This document shows positions 8,704-16,842 of a stretch of 64,000 nucleotides of DNA, one piece after another. A program made the position numbers and the translations under genes. This DNA comes from JALYGJ01 sp963781705 (GTDB taxonomy: Bacteria; Chloroflexota; Limnocylindria; Limnocylindrales; CSP1-4), in assembly GCA_963781705.1 (NCBI GenBank), contig CAWAGP010000001.1, positions 806,001 to 870,000 on the forward strand, in the 5' to 3' direction. Position 1 is the stretch's first letter, and each line of letters begins with the position of its first letter. The notes beneath the pieces are model-generated. The model worked only from the letters and a program-made list of their open reading frames with translations. It did no database searches and was not told where the DNA came from.

Positions 8704-8731
8704 TTGCAAATGAGACGTCCGTAGTTATGAT
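8704..8731 (+). promoter_or_regulatory. Putative sigma-70-type promoter for the liv operon
   Basis: TTGCAA (8704-8709) and TATGAT (8726-8731) are separated by 16 bp and face livK. They lie in the 383-bp gap 8547-8929 between the divergent GNAT gene and livK. The match to both consensus boxes is good for such GC-rich DNA. It implies a 5' leader of about 190 bases, in which I see no clear riboswitch. Nothing else in the gap looks coding. Confidence 0.45.
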
Positions 8732-8929
8732 ACGGCATCGCGTCAGCCGCCCCACGGGCGCGCGTCGTCGCGGGATCTTGGGCTCGAGGAACGATCAAAC
8801 CGCGAGTGGGTAGTTTGGAGGAAGCACCCACGCCGGCGACCGTAGCTCCCGCCTCGCCGATCCCGCAGCAAAGCGCAGGGGTTCGTGGTCCGTCTGAAGT
8901 TGGACCCACCAGAGGAGGAGCAGAAGCAC

Positions 8930-10201
8930 ATGAGACATCGTGGAGCGGTCGCGATAGCAGTCGCGGCCATCATCGTCGTCGCCGCGGCGTGCGGGAGCGG
9001 CTCGAACGGCACGCCGGTGCCCAGCAGTAAGGGCACCGTCAAGATCGGTGTCGACCTGCCGCTGTCCGGCGGCGAGGCACCTAACGGTCAGCCCACACTG
9101 AACGGCATCCAGCTGGCCATCAACGACGCCAATGCGGCCGGCGGCGCGGGCGGATATACGCTCGCACTCGACACCCGCGACGACGCCGTCAACGGCGTCC
9201 ACGACCCGGTCGCGGGCGCGACCAATGCCAGTGCGCTGGCGGGGGAGCCCGACGTCGTCGGCATGATCGGCCCGTTCAACTCGAACGTGGGCGCGGCCGA
9301 GATCCCGGTGACCAGCGCGGCGGGCCTGCTCCAGTGCAGCCCAGCGAACACCAACCCCACGCTGACCAAGCAGGCTGCCGATGGCACCTACCTGCGCGGC
9401 AGTAACGCCCCCAGCTACGTCCGCGTGGCGACGACCGACGACGTCCAGGGACCAGCGCTCGCCGCCTACCTGTACACCACCATCGGTGTCCACAGCGTGT
9501 TCATCGTCGATGACACCGAGACGTACGGCAAGGGCATCGCCGATACCTTCGAGGCGAAGTTCACCTCGCTCGGCGGCACGGTGACCGGCCGGCAGGGCGT
9601 CGCCAACGCCGACGGTACAGCCGACTACTCCGCCGTCCTGACGGCAGCCCAGTCGGCCAACCCGGGCGCAGTCTTCTTCGGCGGCGTGTCGACCACCGGC
9701 GGCGGCAAGCTCCGCGCGCAGATGGTCGACGTGGGCATGGGCTCGCTGCCGTATATCGGCGGCGACGGCATCGTCGACGGCAACGGCTCAACGACCGGTT
9801 CGTTCATCAACCTGGCCGGCGCCGCGGCTGCCGACTCGCACGGCAGCGTCGCCGCCATCCATGACATTCCTGATCCGACAGGCTTCTCGGACAAGTACAA
9901 GGCCGCCTACAACGGCGACAGCCCGGGCGCCTACAGCGCGCCGGCCTACGCCTGCGCACAGATCATCATCGCGGCCCTCAACAACGCCACCGCCACTGAC
10001 ATGGCCGGCCTGCGTACGGCAGTCCGCGACTACGTCTTCAGCGGCGCCTCGTTCACCACCGTGCTTGGCGCGGTGACGTTCGACGCAAATGGCGACACCA
10101 GCCAGAAGATCATCTCCTTCTACAAGACGGACATGACGGCCGACGGGGGTTCCGGCGACTGGGTGTTCGACAAGCAGCAGGACTTCGGCGCCTCGCAGTA
10201 G
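8930..10201 (+). CDS. livK: Branched-chain amino-acid ABC transporter, substrate-binding lipoprotein
   Basis: This 423-residue protein captures amino acids (probably Leu/Ile/Val or related) outside the membrane for the LivHMGF importer. It starts with a lipoprotein signal of charged residues, a hydrophobic core and the lipobox AAAC, giving lipidated Cys21. A Ser/Gly linker follows. The periplasmic-binding fold type I region starts at KGTVKIGVDLPLSGG and contains VVGMIGPFNSNVG. ATG 8930 has AGGAGGAG nine bases upstream; an earlier ATG at 8885 would put extra residues before the signal peptide. A strong hairpin separates it from livH, which can allow higher expression of the binding protein than of the permeases. 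Confidence 0.92.
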   Translation: MRHRGAVAIAVAAIIVVAAACGSGSNGTPVPSSKGTVKIGVDLPLSGGEAPNGQPTLNGIQLAINDANAAGGAGGYTLALDTRDDAVNGVHDPVAGATNASALAGEPDVVGMIGPFNSNVGAAEIPVTSAAGLLQCSPANTNPTLTKQAADGTYLRGSNAPSYVRVATTDDVQGPALAAYLYTTIGVHSVFIVDDTETYGKGIADTFEAKFTSLGGTVTGRQGVANADGTADYSAVLTAAQSANPGAVFFGGVSTTGGGKLRAQMVDVGMGSLPYIGGDGIVDGNGSTTGSFINLAGAAAADSHGSVAAIHDIPDPTGFSDKYKAAYNGDSPGAYSAPAYACAQIIIAALNNATATDMAGLRTAVRDYVFSGASFTTVLGAVTFDANGDTSQKIISFYKTDMTADGGSGDWVFDKQQDFGASQ

Positions 10202-10226
10202 GCAGGTTCCGACAACCGTACTGACA

Positions 10227-10258
10227 GGGGGCCGAGAAGCAGCCGCTTCTTGGCCTCC
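10227..10258 (+). terminator. Strong intergenic hairpin between livK and livH
   Basis: GGGGGCCGAGAAGC pairs with GCTTCTTGGCCTCC around a four-base AGCC loop, giving 14 pairs including two G-U wobbles. There is no U-tract, so it is more likely a partial terminator or an mRNA-stabilising stem-loop at the 3' end of livK. Such elements are common between a binding-protein gene and its permease genes. Confidence 0.7.
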
Positions 10259-10288
10259 TGCCATATCCCAGAGGGGAGACTGGCCGAC

Positions 10289-11221
10289 TTGCAGTTCGAC
10301 ACAGTCACACTGGTCCAGCAGCTCTTCAACGCCCTGTCGCTGGGAGCGATCTATGCGCTGATCGCGCTGGGCTACACGATGGTCTACGGCATCATCGAGC
10401 TGATCAACTTCGCCCACGGCGACGTGTTCATGGTCGGCTCGTTCGTGGCCATGTGGCTGCTGACGGTCCCGCTCCAGGAAAGCGGCCCGATCTCCGACCC
10501 GCTCAGCCTGGCACCCATCCTGATCGTCGTCTTCGTGGTGACCATGCTGTTCATGGGCACGGTCGGCATCGTCATCGAGCGGTTCGCCTACCGCCCGCTG
10601 CGCAACGCCCCGCGGCTGGCCCCCCTGCTGACCGCGATCGGCGTGTCGTTCATCCTCCAGAACATCATCCAGGTCGTGTTCGGCGCGTCCCCGCGCACCA
10701 CTCCCAAGGTATTCGACCCGAGCGCGGGTTTCGAGGTCCTTGGCGCCACTGTCACGTATGTCCGGGTCTTCACCATCGTGCTGGCCATCGTGCTGATCGT
10801 CGGGCTGCAGATGTTCATCAACCGGACTCGCCTCGGGCGCGCCATGCGCTCAACCGCCCAGGACCGCGACGCCGCCCAGCTGATGGGCGTTGACATCAAC
10901 CGGACGATCGCACTGACATTCTTCATCGGCTCGGCGCTGGCCGGTGCGGCGGGCATCGTCTACGGCCTGAACTACGGCCAGATCGTGTTCACCCTGGGCT
11001 TCGGCTCGGGGCTCAAGGCCTTCACCGCCGCAGTGCTCGGTGGCATCGGCAACACCACGGGCGCCGCCATCGGCGGCTTCATCATCGGCTTCATCGAAGT
11101 CTTCTCCGCCCAGTTCGGCGTATCGCGCTGGTCGGAGGCGATCGTCTTTGCCGTCCTGATCATCGTGCTCGTCTTCAGGCCATCGGGCCTGTTCGGACAG
11201 GCACTCGGCGAACGCGCATGA
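10289..11221 (+). CDS. livH: Branched-chain amino-acid ABC transporter permease LivH
   Basis: This 310-residue inner-membrane permease forms half of the translocation channel with LivM. It has about eight hydrophobic segments. The family signatures SLGAIYALIALGYTMVYGI near the N-terminus and RAMRSTAQDRDAAQLMGVD (the cytoplasmic EAA-like loop that docks LivG/LivF) are present. TTG 10289 is chosen because AGGGGAG lies ten bases upstream; the ATG at 10250 sits inside the intergenic hairpin. It overlaps livM by four bases (ATGA). Confidence 0.93.
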   Translation: MQFDTVTLVQQLFNALSLGAIYALIALGYTMVYGIIELINFAHGDVFMVGSFVAMWLLTVPLQESGPISDPLSLAPILIVVFVVTMLFMGTVGIVIERFAYRPLRNAPRLAPLLTAIGVSFILQNIIQVVFGASPRTTPKVFDPSAGFEVLGATVTYVRVFTIVLAIVLIVGLQMFINRTRLGRAMRSTAQDRDAAQLMGVDINRTIALTFFIGSALAGAAGIVYGLNYGQIVFTLGFGSGLKAFTAAVLGGIGNTTGAAIGGFIIGFIEVFSAQFGVSRWSEAIVFAVLIIVLVFRPSGLFGQALGERA

Positions 11222-12375
11222 ACACCGCTGTTGCCAATCTCGGGCTGATGCGCCGCAACCTGACCGAGTGGCTCGGCCGCCATCAATCGATCACGGTCAT
11301 CGTCGGCATGGCCGTGGTCGGCGCCGTCCTGCCGCTCATCGCGCAACTTCCACCGTTCTCGTCGTTCCAGCCGCTGACGACCTGGCTGAACAGCTTCACG
11401 CTGGCCGGCGTGTACGTCCTGCTGGCCCTCGGTCTGAACATCGTCGTCGGGCTCGCGGGCCTGCTCGACCTTGGCTATGCGGCCTTCTTCGCCATCGGCT
11501 CATACACCTATGCCTTCGGCGCATCCAACTACTACGGCAACCACATCCTGTTCTGGGCGATGCTGCTCGTCGGCCTCGGCGTGGCCGCCGTCTTCGGCCT
11601 GCTGCTCGGCGCACCCACCCTGCGCCTGCGCGGTGACTACCTCGCCATCGTCACGCTGGGTTTCGGCGAGATCGTGCCGATCGTCTTCAAGAACGGCGAC
11701 AAGTTGACCAACGGCGTCAACGGCATCGGCAATGTCGACCCGCCAACCCTGCTCGGCTACCGCTTCAGCACGATCGAGCTGCTGCCCTTCTACCTGGTGA
11801 TGCTGGTGCTCGTCACACTGGCCCTGATCTTCATCTACCGGCTTCAGGACTCTCGTCTCGGCCGAGCCTGGATGGCGATTCGCGAAGACGAGCTGGCGGC
11901 CGCGAGCAACGGCATCAACACGGTCTCGACCAAGTTGCTCGCCTTCGCCCTGGGCGCCTCGACGGCCGGCCTGGCGGGCGCGTTCTCGGCTTCCAAGCTG
12001 ACCTTCGTCGGACCAGATCAGTTCAACTTCACCGTGTCGTTCACCGTGCTGGCAATGGTCGTGCTGGGTGGCATGGGCAACAACTGGGGCGTGGCCGTGG
12101 GCGCCTTCGTCCTGTACCTCATCAACACCGTGTTCCTCAAGCTGCTCAACCAGTTCTTCGATGCGGTCCGCATCCCGATCCTGACCGACATCGATTTCAT
12201 CCAGTACCAGTTCCTGCTCTACGGCATCGCCCTGGTGCTGATGATGTTGCTGAGACCCGGCGGCTTCTTCCCCAGCCGGCGAAGAGCGCGCGAGCTACAC
12301 GGAGACGGCGACGGTGATGGTGACGGTGCGCTCGATTCGCCGTCGGGCGAAGACGCCGAGCCTTCGCTGGCATGA
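11218..12375 (+). CDS. livM: Branched-chain amino-acid ABC transporter permease LivM
   Basis: This 385-residue permease partners LivH. About ten hydrophobic segments are visible. The conserved LNIVVGLAGLLDLGYAAFFAIGSY stretch (positions near residues 75-98) and the ATPase-docking loop around GRAWMAIREDELAAASNGI identify the family. The C-terminus has a short Gly/Asp-rich tail beyond the usual end. It overlaps livH and livG by four bases each, so the membrane and ATPase subunits are translationally coupled. Confidence 0.93.
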   Translation: MNTAVANLGLMRRNLTEWLGRHQSITVIVGMAVVGAVLPLIAQLPPFSSFQPLTTWLNSFTLAGVYVLLALGLNIVVGLAGLLDLGYAAFFAIGSYTYAFGASNYYGNHILFWAMLLVGLGVAAVFGLLLGAPTLRLRGDYLAIVTLGFGEIVPIVFKNGDKLTNGVNGIGNVDPPTLLGYRFSTIELLPFYLVMLVLVTLALIFIYRLQDSRLGRAWMAIREDELAAASNGINTVSTKLLAFALGASTAGLAGAFSASKLTFVGPDQFNFTVSFTVLAMVVLGGMGNNWGVAVGAFVLYLINTVFLKLLNQFFDAVRIPILTDIDFIQYQFLLYGIALVLMMLLRPGGFFPSRRRARELHGDGDGDGDGALDSPSGEDAEPSLA

Positions 12376-13454
12376 GCGCACAACAGCAGCCCGCGGCGCG
12401 GGTGCTCCACAGCGAAGCGGAGGCGGCTGCGCACGCCTTTGCGCCCGCGGCGGAGGTCGCCGTCGGCGAGCCCCTGCTCGTGGCACGCAAGGTGACCAAG
12501 CGCTTTGGCGGCCTGGTCGCGGTACGCGAGGCCGACCTGGTCATTCCGCGCGGCTCGATCGTCAGCCTGATCGGCCCCAACGGTGCCGGCAAGACGACGT
12601 TTTTCAACATCGTCGCGGGCGTCATCGAACCCTCGAGTGGCGAGATCGACCTGAAGGGCGCATTGATGGTCGCCCGCCCCAAGCGCGCTTGGCTGGAACC
12701 GTTCCTATGGTTCCTGCCGGCCGTCGTGGTGCTGGTCGTCGGCCTCGCCATCGCCGGCATGATGGCGGCCGACCTGATCGCCGAGGCAACGGTCTTGGTC
12801 GCGCTCGGATTCCTGATCGCGATGCTGCTGCTCGCCGTCATCCGGCCGGTCTGGTACAACCGCCTGCTCGCGCGCATGGGCATCTTCAGGTCCGCACGGC
12901 CAAATGACATGGTCGCGGCCGGACTTGGACGAACTTTCCAGAACATCCGGCTGTTCCAGAACATGACCGCCAGCGAGAACGTGCTCGTGGGCATGCATGT
13001 CAGGCTCAAGGCAACTCCGGTGGCGGCCGTGCTGGCGACGCGCGGCCAAGCGCGCGAAGAGGCAGCCGCACGTGAGAAGGCGAGCAAGCTGCTCGAGCTG
13101 GTCGGGCTCGCCGGCCGCGACGACGCGCTCGCGCGCAACCTGCCCTACGGCGACCAGCGCCGGCTCGAGATCGCGCGGGCGCTGGGCAGTGACCCGGCGC
13201 TGCTCCTGCTCGATGAGCCGACCGCCGGCATGAACCCGCATGAGACCGGCGAGTTGCGCGACCTGATCGGCCGCCTGCGCCGGGACCTGGGCTTGACGAT
13301 CCTGCTGATCGAGCACGACATGCGCGTGGTCATGGGCATCAGCGATCGAGTCACCGTCCTCGACCATGGCGAGACTATCGCCGAGGGGACGCCGGAAGAA
13401 GTGCGCGCGAATCCGCGCGTGATCGAGGCCTACCTGGGGAAGCCGGCAACATGA
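12372..13454 (+). CDS. livG: ABC transporter ATPase LivG with an inserted transmembrane hairpin
   Basis: This 360-residue ATPase powers LivHM. Walker A (GPNGAGKTT, residues 68-76), the Q-loop Gln190, the signature LPYGDQRRLEIARA (257-270), Walker B LLLLDEPTAG (277-286) and the H-loop His315 are intact. The usual LivG is about 255 residues. This one has a 34-residue N-terminal extension and an insert of about 82 residues (97-178) between the Walker A subdomain and the Q-loop. The insert holds two strongly hydrophobic stretches (about 111-129 and 139-159) flanked by basic residues. It replaces the short DITGLPPH-type segment. The reading frame is continuous, so this is not an obvious artefact. 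It could anchor the ATPase to the membrane or add a regulatory contact; that is inference. Confidence 0.9.
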   Translation: MSAQQQPAARVLHSEAEAAAHAFAPAAEVAVGEPLLVARKVTKRFGGLVAVREADLVIPRGSIVSLIGPNGAGKTTFFNIVAGVIEPSSGEIDLKGALMVARPKRAWLEPFLWFLPAVVVLVVGLAIAGMMAADLIAEATVLVALGFLIAMLLLAVIRPVWYNRLLARMGIFRSARPNDMVAAGLGRTFQNIRLFQNMTASENVLVGMHVRLKATPVAAVLATRGQAREEAAAREKASKLLELVGLAGRDDALARNLPYGDQRRLEIARALGSDPALLLLDEPTAGMNPHETGELRDLIGRLRRDLGLTILLIEHDMRVVMGISDRVTVLDHGETIAEGTPEEVRANPRVIEAYLGKPAT

Positions 13455-14221
13455 GCACGACACCGACGGCGGCGGCGCAGGCGGGCGGCAACGGCCCAGC
13501 CGGCACGGCCGACCAGATGCTCCGGCTCGACGACGTGCATACGTACTACGGCCACATCCACGCGCTCCAGGGCATCAGCCTCGAGGTCGCGCGCGGCGAG
13601 ATCGTCACGCTCATCGGCGCCAACGGCGCAGGCAAGACGACGACGCTCAAGACAATCAGCGGCTTGCTGCACCCGCGCGCCGGCAAGGTGTGGTTCGACG
13701 GCCGGGACGTGTCACGCGTGGCGCCTCATGTGCTTGTCCAGGACGGCATCGGCCAGGCACCTGAGGGTCGCCGCATCTTCTCGCGCCTGTCCGTACTTGA
13801 GAACCTGCAGATGGGTGCATATACGCGGACAGCGGCCGAGCAACGCGAGGATCTCAAGCGTGTGCTTGACCTGTTCCCCAGGCTCAACGAGCGCCTGAAG
13901 CAGGCCGGCGGCACCCTGTCGGGCGGCGAGCAGCAGATGCTCGCCATCGGGCGCGCCCTGATGTCGCGGCCGCGCCTGTTGCTCCTCGATGAGCCTTCGC
14001 TCGGTCTCTCGCCGATCCTGGTCCAGCAGATCTTCCAGATCATCCGTGAGATCAGCACCCAGGGCACGACCATCCTGCTGGTCGAGCAGAACGCCCTCCA
14101 GGCACTCGCCGTCGCCAACCGCGGATATGTGCTCCAGACGGGCAACGTCATCCTGGCCGACACGGCGGCCGGTCTGGCGGCGAACGAAGGTGTCCGCAAG
14201 GCGTACCTCGGCGAGGACTAG
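13451..14221 (+). CDS. livF: Branched-chain amino-acid ABC transporter ATPase LivF
   Basis: This 256-residue protein is the second ATPase of the Liv importer. Walker A is GANGAGKTTTLK, the Q-loop region reads QAPEGRRIFSRLSVLEN, and the signature is LSGGEQQMLAIGRAL. Walker B is LLLLDEPSLGLSP and the switch histidine position is the LLVEQN form typical of LivF. It is of ordinary length apart from about 20 extra N-terminal residues, and unlike livG it has no insertion. It overlaps livG by four bases. An unknown membrane-anchored protein follows five bases after its stop. Confidence 0.94.
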   Translation: MSTTPTAAAQAGGNGPAGTADQMLRLDDVHTYYGHIHALQGISLEVARGEIVTLIGANGAGKTTTLKTISGLLHPRAGKVWFDGRDVSRVAPHVLVQDGIGQAPEGRRIFSRLSVLENLQMGAYTRTAAEQREDLKRVLDLFPRLNERLKQAGGTLSGGEQQMLAIGRALMSRPRLLLLDEPSLGLSPILVQQIFQIIREISTQGTTILLVEQNALQALAVANRGYVLQTGNVILADTAAGLAANEGVRKAYLGED

Positions 14222-14226
14222 GGTCG

Positions 14227-14910
14227 ATGGCTCTCCTGGACCAGGGCCCAGGCGTCGAGCGGGTGGGGCAGCCATCCTCGAAGCGCCTCCCGTCGCTGCT
14301 GGTGGTGTTGGCCGCCGCGTTTGTGATCGTCGCGCTGGCCAAGCCATGGCAATCGTCAAGCTCGGCGGGCGCGCCCGACGATCAGGCGACGGCGACGCCC
14401 CGAGCCAGCCGCTCGGTGGCTCCTGCTTCGCCTACGGTCGACCCCGCCGTCGCGGCCGCTCTCGGCCGGCGCCAGTGCCAGTCGGGGACGGGCTGGCGGC
14501 TGGTGAGCGTGGAGAACGACGGCGGCCTGCGGTCGCGCACCCTGTGGGATGCCGGTCCGCTGGCGCCGACACCCGGCGACGCCCTCAGTCAGCCGTTCCT
14601 CCTGTGGACGCAGCAGATGCTGGCCATCGGCTATTGCGCGCCCGGTGACACGACCGTTGCGCGCGCAGCACATGCCGCGGCCGCGCTGATGTGGCGCCGC
14701 CTGCCGACCGGCCAGCTGCAGCGGATCGCCGGCCAGGACACCGTCGACCCTGAGCTGGCAGCAATCGGCGAGGTGTACCTGGCCCCGCCGAAATCGATCT
14801 CGGCCGCGGGCGTTTGGCCCCCGGGCGATTACCTATTCGAGATTGTCCCGACGTCGGGGCAGGATCTGAGCGGCTGGTTCGCGCTGCGCGTCCTGGCCGC
14901 TACCGAGTAG
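14227..14910 (+). CDS. Membrane-anchored extracytoplasmic protein, unknown function
   Basis: I do not recognise this 227-residue protein. One hydrophobic segment at about residues 22-40 acts as a signal anchor. A Ser/Thr/Pro/Ala-rich linker to about residue 75 leads to a soluble domain with two cysteines (around residues 85 and 138) that could form a disulfide. The position five bases after livF suggests co-transcription with the Liv importer, so a role at the cell surface linked to amino-acid uptake is possible. A hairpin terminator follows. Confidence 0.65.
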   Translation: MALLDQGPGVERVGQPSSKRLPSLLVVLAAAFVIVALAKPWQSSSSAGAPDDQATATPRASRSVAPASPTVDPAVAAALGRRQCQSGTGWRLVSVENDGGLRSRTLWDAGPLAPTPGDALSQPFLLWTQQMLAIGYCAPGDTTVARAAHAAAALMWRRLPTGQLQRIAGQDTVDPELAAIGEVYLAPPKSISAAGVWPPGDYLFEIVPTSGQDLSGWFALRVLAATE

Positions 14911-14914
14911 CAGA

Positions 14915-14949
14915 GCGGACGGGCCTGGCCGCCGGCCGGGCCCGTCCGC
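14915..14949. terminator. Bidirectional hairpin between convergent genes
   Basis: GCGGACGGGCC (14915-14925) and GGCCCGTCCGC (14939-14949) pair perfectly over 11 bp. Part of the intervening sequence, GGCC/GGCC, can extend the stem. It sits exactly between the stops of the liv-operon tail gene and trpB, which converge here. There is no U-run, but such U-less hairpins are usual at ends of genes in very GC-rich genomes. Confidence 0.7.
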
Positions 14950-14963
14950 GCCTCACCCGGCGT

Positions 14964-16319
14964 TCAGGCGGCAGCCTCGGCCATGACCTGCCGAGCGGCC
15001 TGCGGCTCGTAGCCGTAGTCCTCCAGCCGTCCGGCGAAGTAGCTCGCGTAGGCCGACAGGTCGAAGTGGCCGTGGCCCGACAGGTTGAACAGGATCACCC
15101 GCGGCCGGCCCTCCTCGCGCGCGGCGACTGCCTCATCGATGGCCACGCGGATGGCATGGTTCGATTCGGGTGCGGGCAGGATGCCCTCGGCGCGCGCGAA
15201 CTTGACGCCGGCCTCGAAAGTCGCGATCTGCGGCACGGCGCGCGCCTCGACCAGCTTCTCCTCGACCAGCAGGCTGACCAGCGGCGCCATGCCGTGGTAG
15301 CGCAGGCCCCCGGCGTGGATCGGCGGCGGTACGAAATCGTGGCCCAGGGTGTGCATCTTGACCAACGGCGTCATCTGGCCGGTGTCCCCGAAGTCGTATT
15401 CGTAACGGCCGCGGGTCATGCTCGGCGCGGCCGCCGGCTCAACGGCGATGACGCGGTACCTGGCCTCACCGCGCAGCTGCCGTCCCACGAAGGGGAAGGC
15501 GAGCCCGGCGAAGTTCGAGCCACCGCCCGCGCACCCGATGATCACGTCGGGCTCCTCGCCGGCCATCTCCATCTGGAGGATGGCCTCCTGGCCGATCACC
15601 GTCTGGTGGAGCAGGACGTGGTTGAGCACCGAGCCGAGCGAATACTTGGTGTCCTCGCGGCCGGCGGCGTCCTCGACGGCCTCGCTGATGGCGATGCCCA
15701 GCGAGCCCGGAGTGTCCGGCATCTCCGCCAGCACCCGCCGGCCGTAGTTCGTATCGGGACTTGGGCTCGGCACCACCGTGGCGCCGTAGACCTCCATCAG
15801 GTCGCGGCGGTACGGCTTCTGGTCGTAGCTGGCGCGCACCATGTAGACCTTGACCTCGAGCCCGAACAGCGCGCCGGCGAGCGACAGTGCCGTCCCCCAC
15901 TGGCCGGCGCCGGTCTCGGTGGCCAGGCGTTTCACGCCTGCCTCGGCGTTGTAGAACGCCTGCGCGATGGCCGTGTTCGGCTTGTGACTGCCGGCCGGGC
16001 TGACGCCCTCGTACTTGTAGTAGATGTGCGCCGGCGTGCCCAGCGCCTTCTCCAGGCGATGGGCGCGGAACAGCGGCGAAGGCCGATACAGGCGGTACGC
16101 GTCACGCACCGGTGTCGGGATCTCGATCTCCCGGTCGGCACTCACCTCCTGACCGATGAGCGCCATCGGGAAGAGCGGCGCCAGGTCGTCCGGGCCGACC
16201 GGCTGGCCGGTGCCCGGGTGAAGCACCGGCTCGGGCGGCCGCGGCAGGTCGGCCGCGATGTTGTAGTAGGCGAGCGGGATCTTGTCCTCGTCGAGCAGGA
16301 ACTTGGTCTGGTCGGACAT
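14964..16319 (-). CDS. trpB: Tryptophan synthase beta chain, type 2 (TrpB2-like)
   Basis: This 451-residue PLP enzyme joins indole and serine to make tryptophan. The PLP-binding Lys113 is in GSHKPNTA, the catalytic Glu136 in ATETGAGQWG, and the phosphate loop in GCAGGGSNF (262-270). The size and these motif forms mark the TrpB2 branch, which is often encoded away from trpA and can work without it; no trpA is in this window. ATG 16319 is chosen because GGAGG lies 8 bases upstream. An open frame extends to 16457 but would read through the leader. The 5' leader is a tryptophan T-box, so expression should rise when uncharged tRNA-Trp accumulates. Confidence 0.92.
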   Translation of the reverse strand: MSDQTKFLLDEDKIPLAYYNIAADLPRPPEPVLHPGTGQPVGPDDLAPLFPMALIGQEVSADREIEIPTPVRDAYRLYRPSPLFRAHRLEKALGTPAHIYYKYEGVSPAGSHKPNTAIAQAFYNAEAGVKRLATETGAGQWGTALSLAGALFGLEVKVYMVRASYDQKPYRRDLMEVYGATVVPSPSPDTNYGRRVLAEMPDTPGSLGIAISEAVEDAAGREDTKYSLGSVLNHVLLHQTVIGQEAILQMEMAGEEPDVIIGCAGGGSNFAGLAFPFVGRQLRGEARYRVIAVEPAAAPSMTRGRYEYDFGDTGQMTPLVKMHTLGHDFVPPPIHAGGLRYHGMAPLVSLLVEEKLVEARAVPQIATFEAGVKFARAEGILPAPESNHAIRVAIDEAVAAREEGRPRVILFNLSGHGHFDLSAYASYFAGRLEDYGYEPQAARQVMAEAAA

Positions 16320-16373
16320 TGCAGGTGCCTCCGCTTCCTGTATCGGCCACGTCCCGGGGCCGAAAACACGTAA

Positions 16374-16680
16374 CCGGCCTTCGTCCTGCCGGGACGAAAG
16401 GCCGGTCCTTCCGCGGTACCACCCGTTTTCGACGGCTTGTCGATCCGTCGCGCTCATCTGGCCGACGGGCGCCGGACGAGCCGGGCCGATCGGTGCTGCC
16501 GTGATAACGCTGGCGCTCTGCGCCGGAGCCTAGCGATGCGCCCGCCCCCTCCGTTGGGCGCCTCGATCGGTCCGGGGCTCCCGGGTCCATTCATCCTCAC
16601 CGTCGTCCCGGCTCACACCAGCCGCCGGGTCTCTGGGCCGACGATCGAGGGCTACTTGTCCCGATCAATGCCTTTATGCG
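16374..16680 (-). promoter_or_regulatory. T-box riboswitch with Trp (TGG) specifier upstream of trpB
   Basis: On the minus strand the leader has the T-box layout. Stem I is closed by GATCGG (16666-16661) and CCGATC (16570-16565) and contains an ACAAGTAGC AGUA-type motif. It has an apical hairpin CCCGGC/GCCGGG with a CTGGTG loop. The specifier context is GAA-TGG-ACC, with TGG at 16589-16587. The conserved tRNA-acceptor-binding sequence GGGTGGTACCGCGG lies at 16424-16411. A 13-bp hairpin with one bulge (16405-16374) follows as the terminator or sequestering arm. Its U-tract is weak, so translational control is also possible. TGG codes tryptophan, which fits the downstream trpB. Confidence 0.9.
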
Positions 16681-16690
16681 ATTGGCGGGG

Positions 16691-16720
16691 AGTCTAGGCA
16701 GTCGCCGGCTTAGGCGTCAA
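16691..16720 (-). promoter_or_regulatory. Promoter of the T-box/trpB transcript
   Basis: TTGACG (16720-16715) and TAGACT (16696-16691) are spaced 18 bp on the minus strand. The predicted start, near 16684, falls just before the first T-box helix, which supports both assignments. Confidence 0.65.
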
Positions 16721-16740
16721 GAGTCGCGGACGCGTCACAG

Positions 16741-16767
16741 AATATTCCAGCCGGTTGGCAAATATTC
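16741..16767. promoter_or_regulatory. Paired AATATTC boxes upstream of the amino-acid binding protein
   Basis: AATATTC occurs at 16741-16747 and again at 16761-16767, exactly 20 bp or about two helical turns apart. The AATATT core is palindromic. AT-rich repeats like these stand out in this GC-rich DNA and lie between the divergent trpB promoter and the binding-protein gene. They could be an operator, though no regulator can be named. Confidence 0.35.
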
Positions 16768-16842
16768 ATAGTCACCACCGGGCCGAGCGGTGTATCTTCC
16801 GGACTTCAAAATGAATTCACCCATGCAGAGGAGGCTATGGGC

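Noticed and set aside
13137..13188. Unusual ABC signature LPYGDQ in LivG
   Set aside because: This form is common in LivG proteins, so only the membrane insert is notable.
14814..16373. 519-codon frame on the plus strand
   Set aside because: Antisense of trpB; no recognisable domain.
16320..16457. Longer trpB start at 16457
   Set aside because: It would translate through the T-box sequence and terminator hairpin; ATG 16319 has a strong ribosome site.
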